Shown piece by piece: positions 1 through 8,709 of a stretch of 64,000 nt of DNA. How positions within the stretch are numbered: position 1 is the first letter of the stretch; the number at the start of each line of letters is the position of its first letter. The position numbers were made by a program, and so were the translations under genes. The stretch covers positions 20,029-84,028 of the forward strand of contig JAISXG010000058.1 of NCBI GenBank assembly GCA_031270605.1. Direction: 5' to 3'. The notes below the pieces were generated by a model, which did no database searches, was not told the DNA's origin, and worked only from the letters and a program-made list of their open reading frames with translations. This DNA is from Oscillospiraceae bacterium. Its GTDB lineage: Bacteria > Bacillota > Clostridia > Oscillospirales > Acutalibacteraceae.

Positions 1-820
1 CGATGATGTATTGATAGACCGCGCTGAACAACGTGTTCAAAAACCGCACGCCGAACAAACCCAGCACCAGCAGCCCAAGCGTGCGGATGAGCTTTTCAGC
101 CGGTTCGGTGCCGGCTTTGTTGATCACGTCGTCAAACAGCATCTGCGTGCTGATTTTAGGCATGATGAGCGAGATGCCCGTGCCGATGAGCATCGAAACA
201 ATGACGACCGCCACCTCTTTTTTGTAGCCCCCGAAAAAGGCAAACAGGCGTTTGATGGTTGAGTTTTTGTCCGCGCATTTGGGGCAGGAATGAAACCCAT
301 TGGGAATGGGCATGCCGCATTTTTCGCATTTGCGCTCTTCGCCCTCCTGTTCGGCATTCTCAAGGGGCTTGCCGCTTTTGAAGGTGTTATAGGTTTTGCA
401 AAAATCTTCAAACCCCTTTAAAAAGCCGATGGAAAAGAGGGTGAGGCTGCAGTCCTCTCCGTTTTTTTTGCCGATGAGCCGCCCGGTTGACACATAGCGC
501 TCGGTTTTCAATTCGTCATAGTCCCCGATGGGAACGGTTTCAAGGGAATGCAGGCGGTAGTCTGTTTTCAGCTTCTTCGAGCCTTTTTTTGAAACCACCG
601 TTTCACTCCCGGTGGCGAAATAGAGGCCCTGCTCGTCAAAGGCTGCCCAGCGTGCACAAAACTCCCCTGTGTTGTCCATGTCCCCCGTGACAGCGGCAAG
701 CAAGGTGTCTGTGCGCAGGCCCTCTTGTTCAAGAAGCGCGAGCACTTCTTTAGGCAGCCTGCCTTTTTGTCGCGGCTTTTCTTTTTCTTTCCCGCGGGTT
801 TCTTTGCCTTTTTTCTTCAT
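1..820 (-). CDS. ABC exporter (membrane + presumed ATPase), N-terminal part, cut by window edge
   Basis: Reading leftward from ATG at 820, preceded by GGAGGAGAAT, the frame stays open to base 1, so the C-terminal half (presumably the ATPase domain) is outside the window. The first ~30 residues are Lys-rich. A globular region of ~110 residues follows, resembling the PH-like domain found ahead of some clostridial exporters. A zinc-ribbon-like CxxC...CxxC pair lies near residues 165-182, followed by hydrophobic helices with an ABC-exporter look (around MLIGTGISLIMP). Family assignment is from this layout; the substrate is unknown. A small ORF and hairpin lie between the promoter at ~1.2 kb and this gene. 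A weaker second promoter (TTGCCA, 17 bp, TAACAC) lies just upstream. Confidence 0.75.
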   Translation of the reverse strand, partial: MKKKGKETRGKEKEKPRQKGRLPKEVLALLEQEGLRTDTLLAAVTGDMDNTGEFCARWAAFDEQGLYFATGSETVVSKKGSKKLKTDYRLHSLETVPIGDYDELKTERYVSTGRLIGKKNGEDCSLTLFSIGFLKGFEDFCKTYNTFKSGKPLENAEQEGEERKCEKCGMPIPNGFHSCPKCADKNSTIKRLFAFFGGYKKEVAVVIVSMLIGTGISLIMPKISTQMLFDDVINKAGTEPAEKLIRTLGLLVLGLFGVRFLNTLFSAVYQYII

Positions 821-940
821 ATTCTCCTCCTGTTATTACCGGCTTCTGTTCCGGCAGAATTTATATTGAATGATGCCCCGGCCGCCAAAGCGGTGTTATC
901 GGTTTCTATTAATGTTGGCAAAATTTTCCTTTAAATATAA

Positions 941-978
941 AAAGGGTGCGGTCTGTCAAAATGACAACCACACCCTTT
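941..978 (-). terminator. Hairpin between small ORF and ABC exporter
   Basis: On the minus strand AAAGGGTG pairs with CACCCTTT, with inner pairing TGTCA/TGACA, and the stem is followed by TTTATATTT. It has the form of an intrinsic terminator. Its place after the small ORF and before the exporter RBS suggests either the end of the small gene or an attenuator. Confidence 0.6.
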
Positions 979-992
979 GCGTAAGCATATGT

Positions 993-1136
993 TTACACAA
1001 TAAAAGGAAGGCGGTGCCTATAATGACAGAAAAAGGCGCTAGGGTGCGTAACAATTCCAAAATGGGCAGAACTCGAGTGATGAATGCGAATATCCTGCAT
1101 TTTTAATTGCCAAAACGAACGAATTTTGTTTGTCAC
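993..1136 (-). CDS. 47-residue small protein or leader peptide upstream of ABC exporter
   Basis: GTG start at 1136 with a strong GGGAGGTGA site a few bases upstream; stop TAA at 993. The product is basic and rich in His and aromatic residues (begins VTNKIRSFWQLK) with no signal peptide or clear membrane segment. It is not a family I recognise. It sits in the 5' transcript of the ABC exporter, behind a consensus promoter and before a terminator-like hairpin, which is the arrangement of leader-peptide attenuators. It may equally be a small independent gene. Confidence 0.5.
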   Translation of the reverse strand: MTNKIRSFWQLKMQDIRIHHSSSAHFGIVTHPSAFFCHYRHRLPFIV

Positions 1137-1193
1137 TATATTCACCTCCCTTTCTGAAAATTTAAAAATTGCAATATCTGCAAATCCTAGAAA

Positions 1194-1222
1194 ATGTTAG
1201 CATATTTTTTTTCATATGTCAA
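1194..1222 (-). promoter_or_regulatory. Sigma-A promoter for small ORF / ABC exporter
   Basis: Minus strand TTGACA (1217-1222), 17-bp spacer, TAACAT (1194-1199). Transcription would start near 1187, about 50 nt before the GTG start of the small ORF. Confidence 0.75.
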
Positions 1223-1279
1223 TAGCTGTTTTTGCTTTTTTGTAAATAGTTTTTGGACAAAAAGAGCGGTAATGTGCAA

Positions 1280-1323
1280 AAACACCCTGCCTTGCAGAAT
1301 ATCAATACCAGGACAGGGCGTTT
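1280..1323 (-). terminator. Terminator of the mannan-use cluster
   Basis: AAACGCCCTG pairs with CAGGGTGTTT on the minus strand, followed by T residues, 12 bp after the phosphohexomutase stop codon. Confidence 0.65.
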
Positions 1324-1335
1324 GACGATATATTT

Positions 1336-3069
1336 TTATTCAGGCAGAATGCGGTCCACAAACTCTTTGAGCACGGCAATGCGGCCTTCGGTTTTTGCCG
1401 CGTCGGGGCTGATGGCATAAAGATAGAGCTTGATTTTCGGCTCTGTGCCCGAGGGACGCAGCACAAGCCACGAGCCGTCTTCAAAAATGAATTTGAGCAC
1501 GTTTGACTTGGGCAGCAGAATCGCCTGCTCTTCGCCCGTTTTGGGCAGCACACGCGTTGATGCCTTATAGTCCTCCACCGCAAAAAGAGGATGGCCCGCA
1601 AAAATTTCGGCATATTTTACGCGCAGATCACTCATGATCCGCCCCATTTTCTCCTGCCCGTCCTTGCCCTTCATCGCCGCGTTCACAAGTTCCTCTTTCG
1701 CGTAGCCGTAACGGGCATACACATCCTGCAGCGCTTGATAGAGGGTCATGTCTTTGACCTGTTTATAATAAAGCGCCATTTCGGCGATCAGCGCCGAGGC
1801 GATCACCGCGTCCTTGTCGCGCACAAAGTCGCCTTTGAGATAGCCGTAGCTCTCTTCAAAGCCGAAGATAAAACTGTGGCTGCCGTCCTGCTCCCATTGA
1901 CCGATTAATTCCGCGATGTATTTAAAGCCGGTGAGCACGTCAAAGCATGCGACGCCCTCTTTTTCGCAGATGACGTTCACAAGGTCGCTCGTTACAATCG
2001 TGTTGATAACGGCGGCATTTTGGGGCAGCTTGCCCTGCTCTTTGAGGGTATGAATGAGATAATCCGTGAGTAGAATGCCCGTTTGATTGCCTGTGAGCAC
2101 AACGAATTTGCCTTTCTCATCCTTCGCCAGAACGCCGATACGGTCACAGTCCGGATCCGTACCGAAAATGAGGTCGGGGGTTGACTGCTTCGCCATCTCC
2201 ATGGCGATGGCGAACACCTTCGGGTCCTCGGGGTTCGGGTATGGCGCGGTGGGGAAGTTGCCGTCCGGCTTTTCCTGCTCGGGCACGACGGTAATGTCTG
2301 AAAAGCCAAGCTCAGAGAGCACGCGGCGCACCGGGATGTTGCCGCTGCCATGAATGGGGGTATAGATGATTTTCAAGTCTTTGGCGTGTTCTTTTATGAG
2401 GCCGGTGCGCGAAACAAGCGCCTTAACCTTTTCAAAATAGATGCTGTCAATGTCGGCACCAATTATGTGCAGTTTGCCGCTTGCAAGGGCATCTTCCACC
2501 GATTGGAAGCGGATGCCGCCAAAAATGTCACATGCGTTCATGCACTCAAGCACGGCGTTTGCCATGTGGTCTGTCAGCTGGCCGCCGTCGTCGCCATAGA
2601 CCTTGTAGCCGTTGTATTCTTTCGGGTTGTGGGATGCGGTGATCACAATGCCGCAGTCCGCCCCCAGCTCGCGCACGGTGAACGAAAGCATGGGTGTCGG
2701 ATGCACTGTGTCAAACAAAGAAACGCTTATGCCGTTCGCCGCAAGAATACCCGCGGCGGTTTCTGCAAACAGGCGGGAGTTGTTTCTGGTATCATAGGCG
2801 ATCACGGCGGAGGCGGACTGTTTTGTTTTCTTGAGATAATCCGCAAGTCCCTGGGTGCATTTGCCCACGGTGAACGTGTTCATGCGGTTGGTACCCGCGC
2901 CCATTTTGCCGCGCAGCCCACCTGTGCCGAACGAAAGGTTTTGATAAAAGCAATCGAGCTTTTCGGCTTCATTTTCGGCCATTTCGCGCAAGTCGCGCAT
3001 GACGCTGTCGTCTCTGCCGGCGTTTGCCAGCCATTTTTGATATTCCGCCTCGATGTGTGCGTTTTCCAT
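1336..3069 (-). CDS. Phosphoglucomutase/phosphomannomutase (alpha-D-phosphohexomutase)
   Basis: 577 residues, normal for the large bacterial phosphohexomutases that interconvert hexose 1- and 6-phosphates in the cytoplasm. Visible motifs in order: phosphoserine loop TASHNP (Ser ~146), metal loop DPDCDR (~305), sugar loop GFEESYGY (~400) and phosphate-binding RPSGTEPK near the C-terminus. I place the start at ATG 3069, 7 nt after GGAG; an in-frame ATG at 3093 lacks a site. It is the last gene of a leftward cluster after a GH130 phosphorylase that releases mannose 1-phosphate, so conversion of mannose 1-phosphate to the 6-phosphate is a likely job (inference); glucose 1-phosphate is the alternative substrate. 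Confidence 0.93.
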   Translation of the reverse strand: MENAHIEAEYQKWLANAGRDDSVMRDLREMAENEAEKLDCFYQNLSFGTGGLRGKMGAGTNRMNTFTVGKCTQGLADYLKKTKQSASAVIAYDTRNNSRLFAETAAGILAANGISVSLFDTVHPTPMLSFTVRELGADCGIVITASHNPKEYNGYKVYGDDGGQLTDHMANAVLECMNACDIFGGIRFQSVEDALASGKLHIIGADIDSIYFEKVKALVSRTGLIKEHAKDLKIIYTPIHGSGNIPVRRVLSELGFSDITVVPEQEKPDGNFPTAPYPNPEDPKVFAIAMEMAKQSTPDLIFGTDPDCDRIGVLAKDEKGKFVVLTGNQTGILLTDYLIHTLKEQGKLPQNAAVINTIVTSDLVNVICEKEGVACFDVLTGFKYIAELIGQWEQDGSHSFIFGFEESYGYLKGDFVRDKDAVIASALIAEMALYYKQVKDMTLYQALQDVYARYGYAKEELVNAAMKGKDGQEKMGRIMSDLRVKYAEIFAGHPLFAVEDYKASTRVLPKTGEEQAILLPKSNVLKFIFEDGSWLVLRPSGTEPKIKLYLYAISPDAAKTEGRIAVLKEFVDRILPE

Positions 3070-3115
3070 AACAAAACTCCATTCCGCCGTCAAAACGGCA
3101 TACTAAAAATAAGCC

Positions 3116-4297
3116 TTAACCTTCATCCCGCATCAATTTTAAGTTCTTTTCGATCAGGGAGATCCGCTGTTTTACGCAGTCGGGCGAGCGCAGCGGGTCA
3201 GGCGGGGTGTTGAAGGTGTAGTCAACCAGCTTTTCAACCGTGGTGGTGGCAACATGCAGCCGCGTGTCGCTTGAGGCATAATAAATGAATATTTCGCCCT
3301 TTTCGTTGACCGCCGCGCCGTTCGTGAACGCCACATTTGACACGTCACCCACGCGCTCCTCACCCAGCGGCACAATGAAAACGCCCGACGGCTCGGCGAT
3401 GCATTTTGAGGGGTCGCTGAGGTCTGTCGCAAACACATAAATCACATAGCGCAGCCCCGCAGCGGTGTTTCTCACGCCGTGGGCGATATGAATCCAGCCC
3501 CGTTCGGTTTTGATGGGGACCGCGCCCGCGCCGTTTTTCGCTTCTGTGATGGTGTGATAGCGGCGGGGGCTGATGATCATTTCTTTGCCTATGACGGGGT
3601 TTGTGATGTCCTCACACAGCGCGAAGCCGATGCCGCCGCCGGAGCCGGTGTCAATAAAGCCGTCCTGCGGGCGGGTATAAAAAGCATATTTGCCGCCCAC
3701 AAACTCGGGGTGCAGGACCACGTTGCGCTGCTGCGAGGCTGAAACAAGATTTGGCAGGCGCTCCCATGTTTTCAAGTCCTTTGTTCTGGCAATGCCGGCG
3801 TAGGCCTTTGCCGCAGAGAGGTCGCGCCGCACCTCCTCGGAGTCGTTGTCCTTGCATTCAGAGCAGAACACGCCGTATATCCAGCCGTCCTCATGCTCGG
3901 TCAGCCGCATGTCATACACATTGGTTTCTTCGGGCTGAGTGTCCGGCAGCATCACCGGATAGTCCCAAAACCGGAACCCGTCTGTGCCGCTTTCACTTTC
4001 CGCAATAGCGAAAAAAGATTTTCTGTCGTTGCCCTCCACGCGCGCGGCGAGGTAATATTTGCCGTTTTTATAAAGCGCGCCGGAGTTGAGCACCGCGTTC
4101 ACCCCGAGCCGCTCCTGCACACGGGGGTTCGTTTTCGCGTCAAAATCATATTTCCAAAACGGGGGGATATGGTCTTTGGTCAGCACGGGATTGCTCCAGC
4201 GGTCATAAACGCCGTTATAAATCTCGCTTTTTGTGTTTTTTTGCGCAAGGAGAGCTTCATAATCGCTCAGCAGTTTTCTTATTGTTTCATGCAGCAT
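3116..4297 (-). CDS. GH130 family mannosylglucose phosphorylase
   Basis: 393 residues, matching the ~390-residue subfamily of 4-O-beta-D-mannosyl-D-glucose phosphorylases (GH130_1). These five-bladed propellers use phosphate to split mannosyl-glucose into mannose 1-phosphate and glucose. The proposed proton-donor Asp lies in NVYDMRL and basic phosphate-binding segments follow. There is no signal peptide, so it acts on imported disaccharide. AAAGGATG precedes the ATG. It lies 46 bp upstream of the phosphohexomutase, a pairing that would carry mannose 1-phosphate into glycolysis. Activity on mannobiose or longer mannosides cannot be excluded from sequence. Confidence 0.88.
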   Translation of the reverse strand: MLHETIRKLLSDYEALLAQKNTKSEIYNGVYDRWSNPVLTKDHIPPFWKYDFDAKTNPRVQERLGVNAVLNSGALYKNGKYYLAARVEGNDRKSFFAIAESESGTDGFRFWDYPVMLPDTQPEETNVYDMRLTEHEDGWIYGVFCSECKDNDSEEVRRDLSAAKAYAGIARTKDLKTWERLPNLVSASQQRNVVLHPEFVGGKYAFYTRPQDGFIDTGSGGGIGFALCEDITNPVIGKEMIISPRRYHTITEAKNGAGAVPIKTERGWIHIAHGVRNTAAGLRYVIYVFATDLSDPSKCIAEPSGVFIVPLGEERVGDVSNVAFTNGAAVNEKGEIFIYYASSDTRLHVATTTVEKLVDYTFNTPPDPLRSPDCVKQRISLIEKNLKLMRDEG

Positions 4298-4321
4298 TGC
4301 GTTTCATGCATCCTTTCGTGA

Positions 4322-5209
4322 CTATTTCTCTTTTACTTTGTCGCCCTCTTTGAGCATGCCGATGAACAAAGGGCTGTGGTCATCGTGCTGGTTGAGATTA
4401 TTTTGAACAGAAGCAGCGGAATGGCTCGCATAGCAATACACGCAGCCGTTTTGGCAGGTGTTATAGGCGCCGATGTCTGTGCCGGCACAGCATGAGCAGC
4501 CATTCCGCTGATTCCTGTCGGCCTTTGCGGTGAGGGGCCTGCCTGTCAGCCGCTCAATCAGCGCGCTGTCAATACACGCGCCGTGTGAAATACCGAACGC
4601 AGAGAGGTCATATGGCTCGCAGCATGAAACGGGCGTGATGCCATACGCGTGTGCCGTTTTGCCAAAGCAGGCCGCAAGGTCAAGCACCACATCACCGGCA
4701 ACCGGCCGCACGGCAGGGGATTTGATTTTTGCATAGGCATCCACAAAGCTGAGCGTCACCCGACCGGTGTGCTTGCGCAGGCGTTCGCACAGCCGCTCGA
4801 ACTGCTCTTTGTGATATTCCGGCGGCACAGCGGGGTTTACAATAACGGGGTCATAGCGCCAGAGCACCCTCTCTTTGCCGATCGTTTCACTGAGCTTTAT
4901 AAAGGTTTCTTCAATTGCGGCCTTGGGACGCAGCCTGCGCTCAATGTCGTTGCCGTAGGGGGTGAGGGTGAACTGAAAATAATAGCAATCGCCGCGCGCA
5001 TCCAGCGTTTTGAGAACGGGCAGAAAAGGCTGCGGGTCCTTTGTCCAAAACACAAAACAGTCCACATCCCCGCGCCGCAAAGAAACACGCGACAACTGAG
5101 AGGGGTTAAACGGATTGCGGGTGATCGCATATCCCTCGTCGAGCCGGTTCTGGAACCACCCGGCGAAAAAGCAGGGGATGTCTGTGCGGCGTGAGGCTGA
5201 AATGATCAT
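4322..5209 (-). CDS. DUF1848 domain protein
   Basis: 295 residues starting MIISASRRTDIP, the typical opening of DUF1848. It has a VFWTKDP segment near 53-59 and a cluster of cysteines near the C-terminus (C238, C240, C241, C252, C256, C259), including CxxxCxxC. The cysteines suggest a metal or iron-sulfur site; a relation to radical-SAM enzymes has been suggested for such proteins but no function is established. AAAGGCG precedes the start. It is 18 bp from the Nudix gene and 24 bp from the GH130 gene, so it is probably co-transcribed with them; its role in that cluster is unclear. Confidence 0.85.
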   Translation of the reverse strand: MIISASRRTDIPCFFAGWFQNRLDEGYAITRNPFNPSQLSRVSLRRGDVDCFVFWTKDPQPFLPVLKTLDARGDCYYFQFTLTPYGNDIERRLRPKAAIEETFIKLSETIGKERVLWRYDPVIVNPAVPPEYHKEQFERLCERLRKHTGRVTLSFVDAYAKIKSPAVRPVAGDVVLDLAACFGKTAHAYGITPVSCCEPYDLSAFGISHGACIDSALIERLTGRPLTAKADRNQRNGCSCCAGTDIGAYNTCQNGCVYCYASHSAASVQNNLNQHDDHSPLFIGMLKEGDKVKEK

Positions 5210-5227
5210 TGCAGTCGCGCCTTTCTG

Positions 5228-5695
5228 TCATTTGTATATCAGGCTGCTGTCGTCCGCTTCTGTCCACAGCCCGAAGGCCTCGCTGTATTTGTCGCTTAAA
5301 AAGAGCGGAATATATTTTTGAAAATTCCGCGCAAGGGGCAGGGCGGGCGGAGAAGCGAGTAAGTCCGAAAGGTTCGCCCAAAACACGCGCCCCTCCTCGG
5401 TTTTTTCAAGCAGTCGGCCTGAAAAATCAGAGGTTTTATAAAGAAAGACGACATATCGCCTGCCGCTTTCCGCGTGGCACCAGTGAACCTGCCCGCAGAG
5501 CCGCAAATTTTCGACGCGCAGGCCCGTTTCTTCATATATTTCCCGCACAGCAGAATCCACAAAGCTCTCAAACGGCTCCACATGCCCGCCCGGAAAGGAG
5601 ATACCGCGCCAGCTGCGCACACGCTCCTGCACGAGCACACGGTTTGTTATTTTGTCATGCACCATGACCATGTTCGTCAGTTCGCAGTCCGCCAT
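5228..5695 (-). CDS. Nudix hydrolase
   Basis: 155 residues with a complete Nudix box at residues ~36-58 (GGHVEPFES, then REIYEETGL), fitting Gx5Ex7REUxEExGU. The glutamates bind Mg2+ for hydrolysis of a nucleoside diphosphate linked to another group. The family resembles MutT/8-oxo-dGTP diphosphatase-like enzymes, but the substrate cannot be assigned. The ATG follows AAAGGGG with 6 bases between. First gene of the leftward 5.7-1.3 kb cluster. Confidence 0.9.
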   Translation of the reverse strand: MADCELTNMVMVHDKITNRVLVQERVRSWRGISFPGGHVEPFESFVDSAVREIYEETGLRVENLRLCGQVHWCHAESGRRYVVFLYKTSDFSGRLLEKTEEGRVFWANLSDLLASPPALPLARNFQKYIPLFLSDKYSEAFGLWTEADDSSLIYK

Positions 5696-5716
5696 TTGTT
5701 ACCCCTTTGTGGAACA

Positions 5717-5883
5717 TATAGTCGATGAACTTGAAAAGCGCATCAAAGATTGCGAGAATATTTTTTATTTTGTCCGTGCACCTGTGCGCGTGCGCTCACC
5801 GCAGACAGACTTTCAGTCCTGTGTGGGCAAACACAGCAAAATAGACCGCAAGATTGAGGCGATTTCCGAGTTTATTGACTATA
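5717..5883. repeat. Fold-back repeat family A, copy A1
   Basis: About 167 bp with inverted ends: left TATAGTCGATGAACTTGAAAA, right ...GAGTTTATTGACTATA. The interior (GCGCTCACCGCAG, AGACAGACTTTC, AAATAGACCGCAAG) recurs at 20346-20505 and, reversed, at 54665-54844. No ORF with an RBS is present. It fills most of the 339-bp space between the Nudix gene and the hydrolase and looks like a non-coding MITE-type element. Confidence 0.75.
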
Positions 5884-5957
5884 AATCTATATTCATATAA
5901 TACAGCCAAAGGGTGCCGGCCGTCAAGGCAGGAAACGGATATTTTTTCCGCCCGCCC

Positions 5958-5986
5958 TTGCCAGAGGCCGCGGGATGTGCTATGCT
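5958..5986 (+). promoter_or_regulatory. Promoter of alpha/beta hydrolase
   Basis: TTGCCA, 17-bp spacer, TATGCT, about 50 bp before the ATG at 6035. Confidence 0.55.
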
Positions 5987-6034
5987 GAATCAGAACAATA
6001 ACAGAGAACCGCGCTTGAGGAGGAGAAGATACCC

Positions 6035-7045
6035 ATGAACAAAATCGTCACACCCCACAGCCACAACCGTGAAATCATGAAAAACACTGAGCCCGCCCTG
6101 TGCTACGACGGCGCAAAACCCTTCGCCCGGTGGCAAAACGAAGCGAGAGAAAAGCTGACCGAGCTTTTGGGGCTTGCAAAATTCGCCCGCTGTGAGCAGC
6201 TGTTCGACGTCGAGTGGGAACATGAAACCGAAACCATGACAGAGACCCGCTTCACCTTTCAGAGTGAAGAGGGGTATTTTGTGCCCTGCCACTTCTGCGT
6301 GCCAAAGGGAGCGAGCGGTCCCCTGCCCCTTGTGATTTGTGTGCAGGGGCACTCAAAGGGCATGCATGTGTCGTTTGGCAGAACACATTTCCCGGGCGAA
6401 GACCCGAACGCGGGCGAGGGCGACAGGCAGTTTGCCCTGCAAATCATAGAAAACGGCTATTGCGCGCTGGCGATCGAGCAGCGCAATTTCGGCGAGTGCG
6501 GCGGCACGCCAGACGGGCCGGACTGCTATAATTCCGCCATGTCCGCGCTGCTGCTCGGGCGCACCACCGCAGCCGAACGGGTGTGGGACGTGATGCGCGC
6601 GATCGATGTCATCACAGAACATTTCCCGCAGGCAGACAGCAAAAAAATCGCCCTCATGGGCAATTCGGGCGGCGGCACAACAACCTTTTATACCGCCTGC
6701 TTGGACGAGCGTATCGTCCTTGCCATGCCCTCCTGCGCCGTGTGTACCTATGACGCTTCGATTGCCGCCATGCGCCACTGCGCCTGCAATTTTGTGCCCC
6801 GCATCCGTGAATACTTCAACATGGGCGACCTCGCCGGCCTTGTCGCCCCGAGAAAACTGATCGTCGTGGCCGGAAAAGAGGACAGAATCTTCCCTCTGCA
6901 CGGGGTGCTCGAGTCCTATGAAACAGTGAAAAAAATGTATGAGGCCGCAGGCGCGACGGGCAACTGCCGGCTGGTGCTCGGCGAAGGCGGCCACCGCTTC
7001 TATGCCGCGCAATCCTGGCCGGTGTTTCACGGGCTGTTCGATTGA
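6035..7045 (+). CDS. Alpha/beta hydrolase (dienelactone hydrolase / acetyl-xylan-esterase-like)
   Basis: 336 residues, no signal peptide. The nucleophile elbow GNSGGG puts Ser at ~211; an Asp in KEDRIFP (~283) and His in GGHRFY (~320) complete a plausible catalytic triad. The N-terminal ~80 residues form a cap-like extension before the core strands (PLVICVQGH). Such proteins are cytoplasmic carboxyl-ester hydrolases, often found with glycan genes; the substrate is unknown. GAGGAGGAG precedes the ATG. It is transcribed alone from its own promoter, between the Nudix gene and a secreted TIM-barrel protein. Confidence 0.85.
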   Translation: MNKIVTPHSHNREIMKNTEPALCYDGAKPFARWQNEAREKLTELLGLAKFARCEQLFDVEWEHETETMTETRFTFQSEEGYFVPCHFCVPKGASGPLPLVICVQGHSKGMHVSFGRTHFPGEDPNAGEGDRQFALQIIENGYCALAIEQRNFGECGGTPDGPDCYNSAMSALLLGRTTAAERVWDVMRAIDVITEHFPQADSKKIALMGNSGGGTTTFYTACLDERIVLAMPSCAVCTYDASIAAMRHCACNFVPRIREYFNMGDLAGLVAPRKLIVVAGKEDRIFPLHGVLESYETVKKMYEAAGATGNCRLVLGEGGHRFYAAQSWPVFHGLFD

Positions 7046-7125
7046 TTGCGGCTGAAAGCGCGAAAAATCTACCGTTTATGACGGCTTGCGGCTTAACAAA
7101 CGCTTTATTTTTTATACAAAAAAGA

Positions 7126-7154
7126 TTGCAAACTTGTCCTGAACAGTGTATAAT
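7126..7154 (+). promoter_or_regulatory. Promoter of secreted TIM-barrel protein
   Basis: TTGCAA, 17-bp spacer, TATAAT, about 30 bp before the ATG. Confidence 0.75.
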
Positions 7155-7183
7155 TTTACTATATATTTTTAGGAGGGAATTGT

Positions 7184-8575
7184 ATGATGGACAAATTAAC
7201 TGCCTATTATAAACAGGCCACGGCGGCTTTGCTGAGTTTTCTTTTGCTGTTTGCCACCACCATGTTCGGCGCCGGCCCCGCGGCGCAAGACCCCATTGTC
7301 GCGACACAGGTTGACTATGCGTTTGACACCGACCGCATTCTGATCGGCGGCTATGGCTATACTCTTGAGTTTGCAGACGACGAACACCTCGGTTATGTGC
7401 GCGACGCCGGCATTGACTTTCTCGTGAGCGGCGCAACAGAATCTTTTTTGAACGCCTGCGAACAAAACGGCATCGGTGTGATCGCCAAAAGCTACGGCGG
7501 TCTGCCGACCTATGGCTGGACCAACATCGACACCACTCCGAACAGCCCGTGGCTGACCCTCACCCCCGAAACCTTCCAGGACCACCCGGCACTCTGGGGC
7601 AACGATCTGATGGACGAGCCGAGCGTTTCTTCTTTTGAAACACTGGCCGCCATGATGGACAGCTACCGCGGCAAAACAAACGGCAAGCTGGCTTATGTGA
7701 ACCTGTATCCTTCCTATGCCAATGAAGAGCAGCTTGGCACAACGGCCGACTGGTTCGCGTTTTCAAAAGAATACCAACGCATCAATTCCTATCAGAAGCA
7801 TGTGAACGCATACATCGAAACCATTGACAGCGACTACATCAGTGTGGATATTTATCCCTTAAAAGAGCGCGCAGACCCCATCGGCGGCGGTTCTTACAAA
7901 TATACCGAGCTGACTTGGCTGAAAAACCTTGACATCCTTGCAGAGGCCTGCCGCAAAACAGGCCGTGATCTGTGGGTGATCACCCAGGCGACGGGCGAGG
8001 TTTATGAGGGCTCTTCTGTGACACGGGTTGCAAGTGAAAACGACATCCGCTGGCAGGCATACACAAGCCTTGCCTTCGGCGCAAAGGCGATCATCCACGC
8101 CTGCTATCAGAACGGCTGGTGGGATGCGTCTTCACACCTTGTCACCCCTGCCGGCGAGCGCACCCCCACTTACTATGCGGCGCAAGCCGTCAATCAGGAA
8201 ATCAAGGCGATTTCAGATATTTATATGGATTATGATAACGTGGGCGCATTCGTGCACAATGCCTATAAAGAGCAGCACACAAGAATTGCCCTTTCAAAAA
8301 CCGATTTCAGCGCCGTTTCGGGCCTCAAGAGCGACGACACGCTGCTTGTCGGCTGCTTTGATGCCAAAGAGGGCGGCGGCAAAGCGCTGATGATGGTGAA
8401 TATGACAGAAATCAGCAGCGGCAAAACCACGCAGGCGAGCTTCAAGCTCGACGGAGCGAGCGCCGTGACCGCCTATGTCGGCGGCGAGCCACAGACATTG
8501 ACGCCCGACGCGTCAGGCAATTACACCCTTTCTCTGCTGCCCGGCGAGGGCGTGTTTGTGACGGCGGTGTATTAG
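7184..8575 (+). CDS. Secreted TIM-barrel glycoside-hydrolase-like protein
   Basis: 463 residues. Residues ~13-35 form a hydrophobic export signal. The body reads like a (beta/alpha)8 glycosidase of the GH42/GH35-like superfamily: an acid-rich strand end at NDLMDEP (Glu ~145), a later VDIYP strand, a WVITQATGEV strand and an IHACYQNGWW segment. A beta-sandwich-like C-terminal ~110 residues follow. I cannot name the GH family. Two adjacent ATGs follow AGGAGGG. It is the only gene between its promoter and the terminator at 8621. It probably acts outside the cell on plant or host glycan (inference). Confidence 0.75.
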   Translation: MMDKLTAYYKQATAALLSFLLLFATTMFGAGPAAQDPIVATQVDYAFDTDRILIGGYGYTLEFADDEHLGYVRDAGIDFLVSGATESFLNACEQNGIGVIAKSYGGLPTYGWTNIDTTPNSPWLTLTPETFQDHPALWGNDLMDEPSVSSFETLAAMMDSYRGKTNGKLAYVNLYPSYANEEQLGTTADWFAFSKEYQRINSYQKHVNAYIETIDSDYISVDIYPLKERADPIGGGSYKYTELTWLKNLDILAEACRKTGRDLWVITQATGEVYEGSSVTRVASENDIRWQAYTSLAFGAKAIIHACYQNGWWDASSHLVTPAGERTPTYYAAQAVNQEIKAISDIYMDYDNVGAFVHNAYKEQHTRIALSKTDFSAVSGLKSDDTLLVGCFDAKEGGGKALMMVNMTEISSGKTTQASFKLDGASAVTAYVGGEPQTLTPDASGNYTLSLLPGEGVFVTAVY

Positions 8576-8620
8576 CGCGATTCCGGGCAAGCGTGGTTTC
8601 TTATCGTTAAATAAAAGAAA

Positions 8621-8674
8621 ATATCGGGACTTTTCAACCGTCTGAACACTGACGCGTCTGAAAGGCCCCGATAT
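8621..8674. terminator. Bidirectional terminator
   Basis: ATATCGGG pairs with CCCGATAT, with inner CTTTTCA/TGAAAG. It lies between the convergent TIM-barrel gene and the activase gene. Confidence 0.65.
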
Positions 8675-8709
8675 TATATACAGTCCAAAAAAATACAGTC
8701 AAAACGCTT

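Noticed and set aside
1023..1106. Plus-strand short ORF opposite the 47-residue gene
   Set aside because: No ribosome binding site; it is antisense to the small minus-strand ORF, which has a strong one.
2350..3213. 287-codon open frame antisense to the phosphohexomutase
   Set aside because: High-GC codon shadow of a clear gene; His/Cys-rich product with no domain or RBS.
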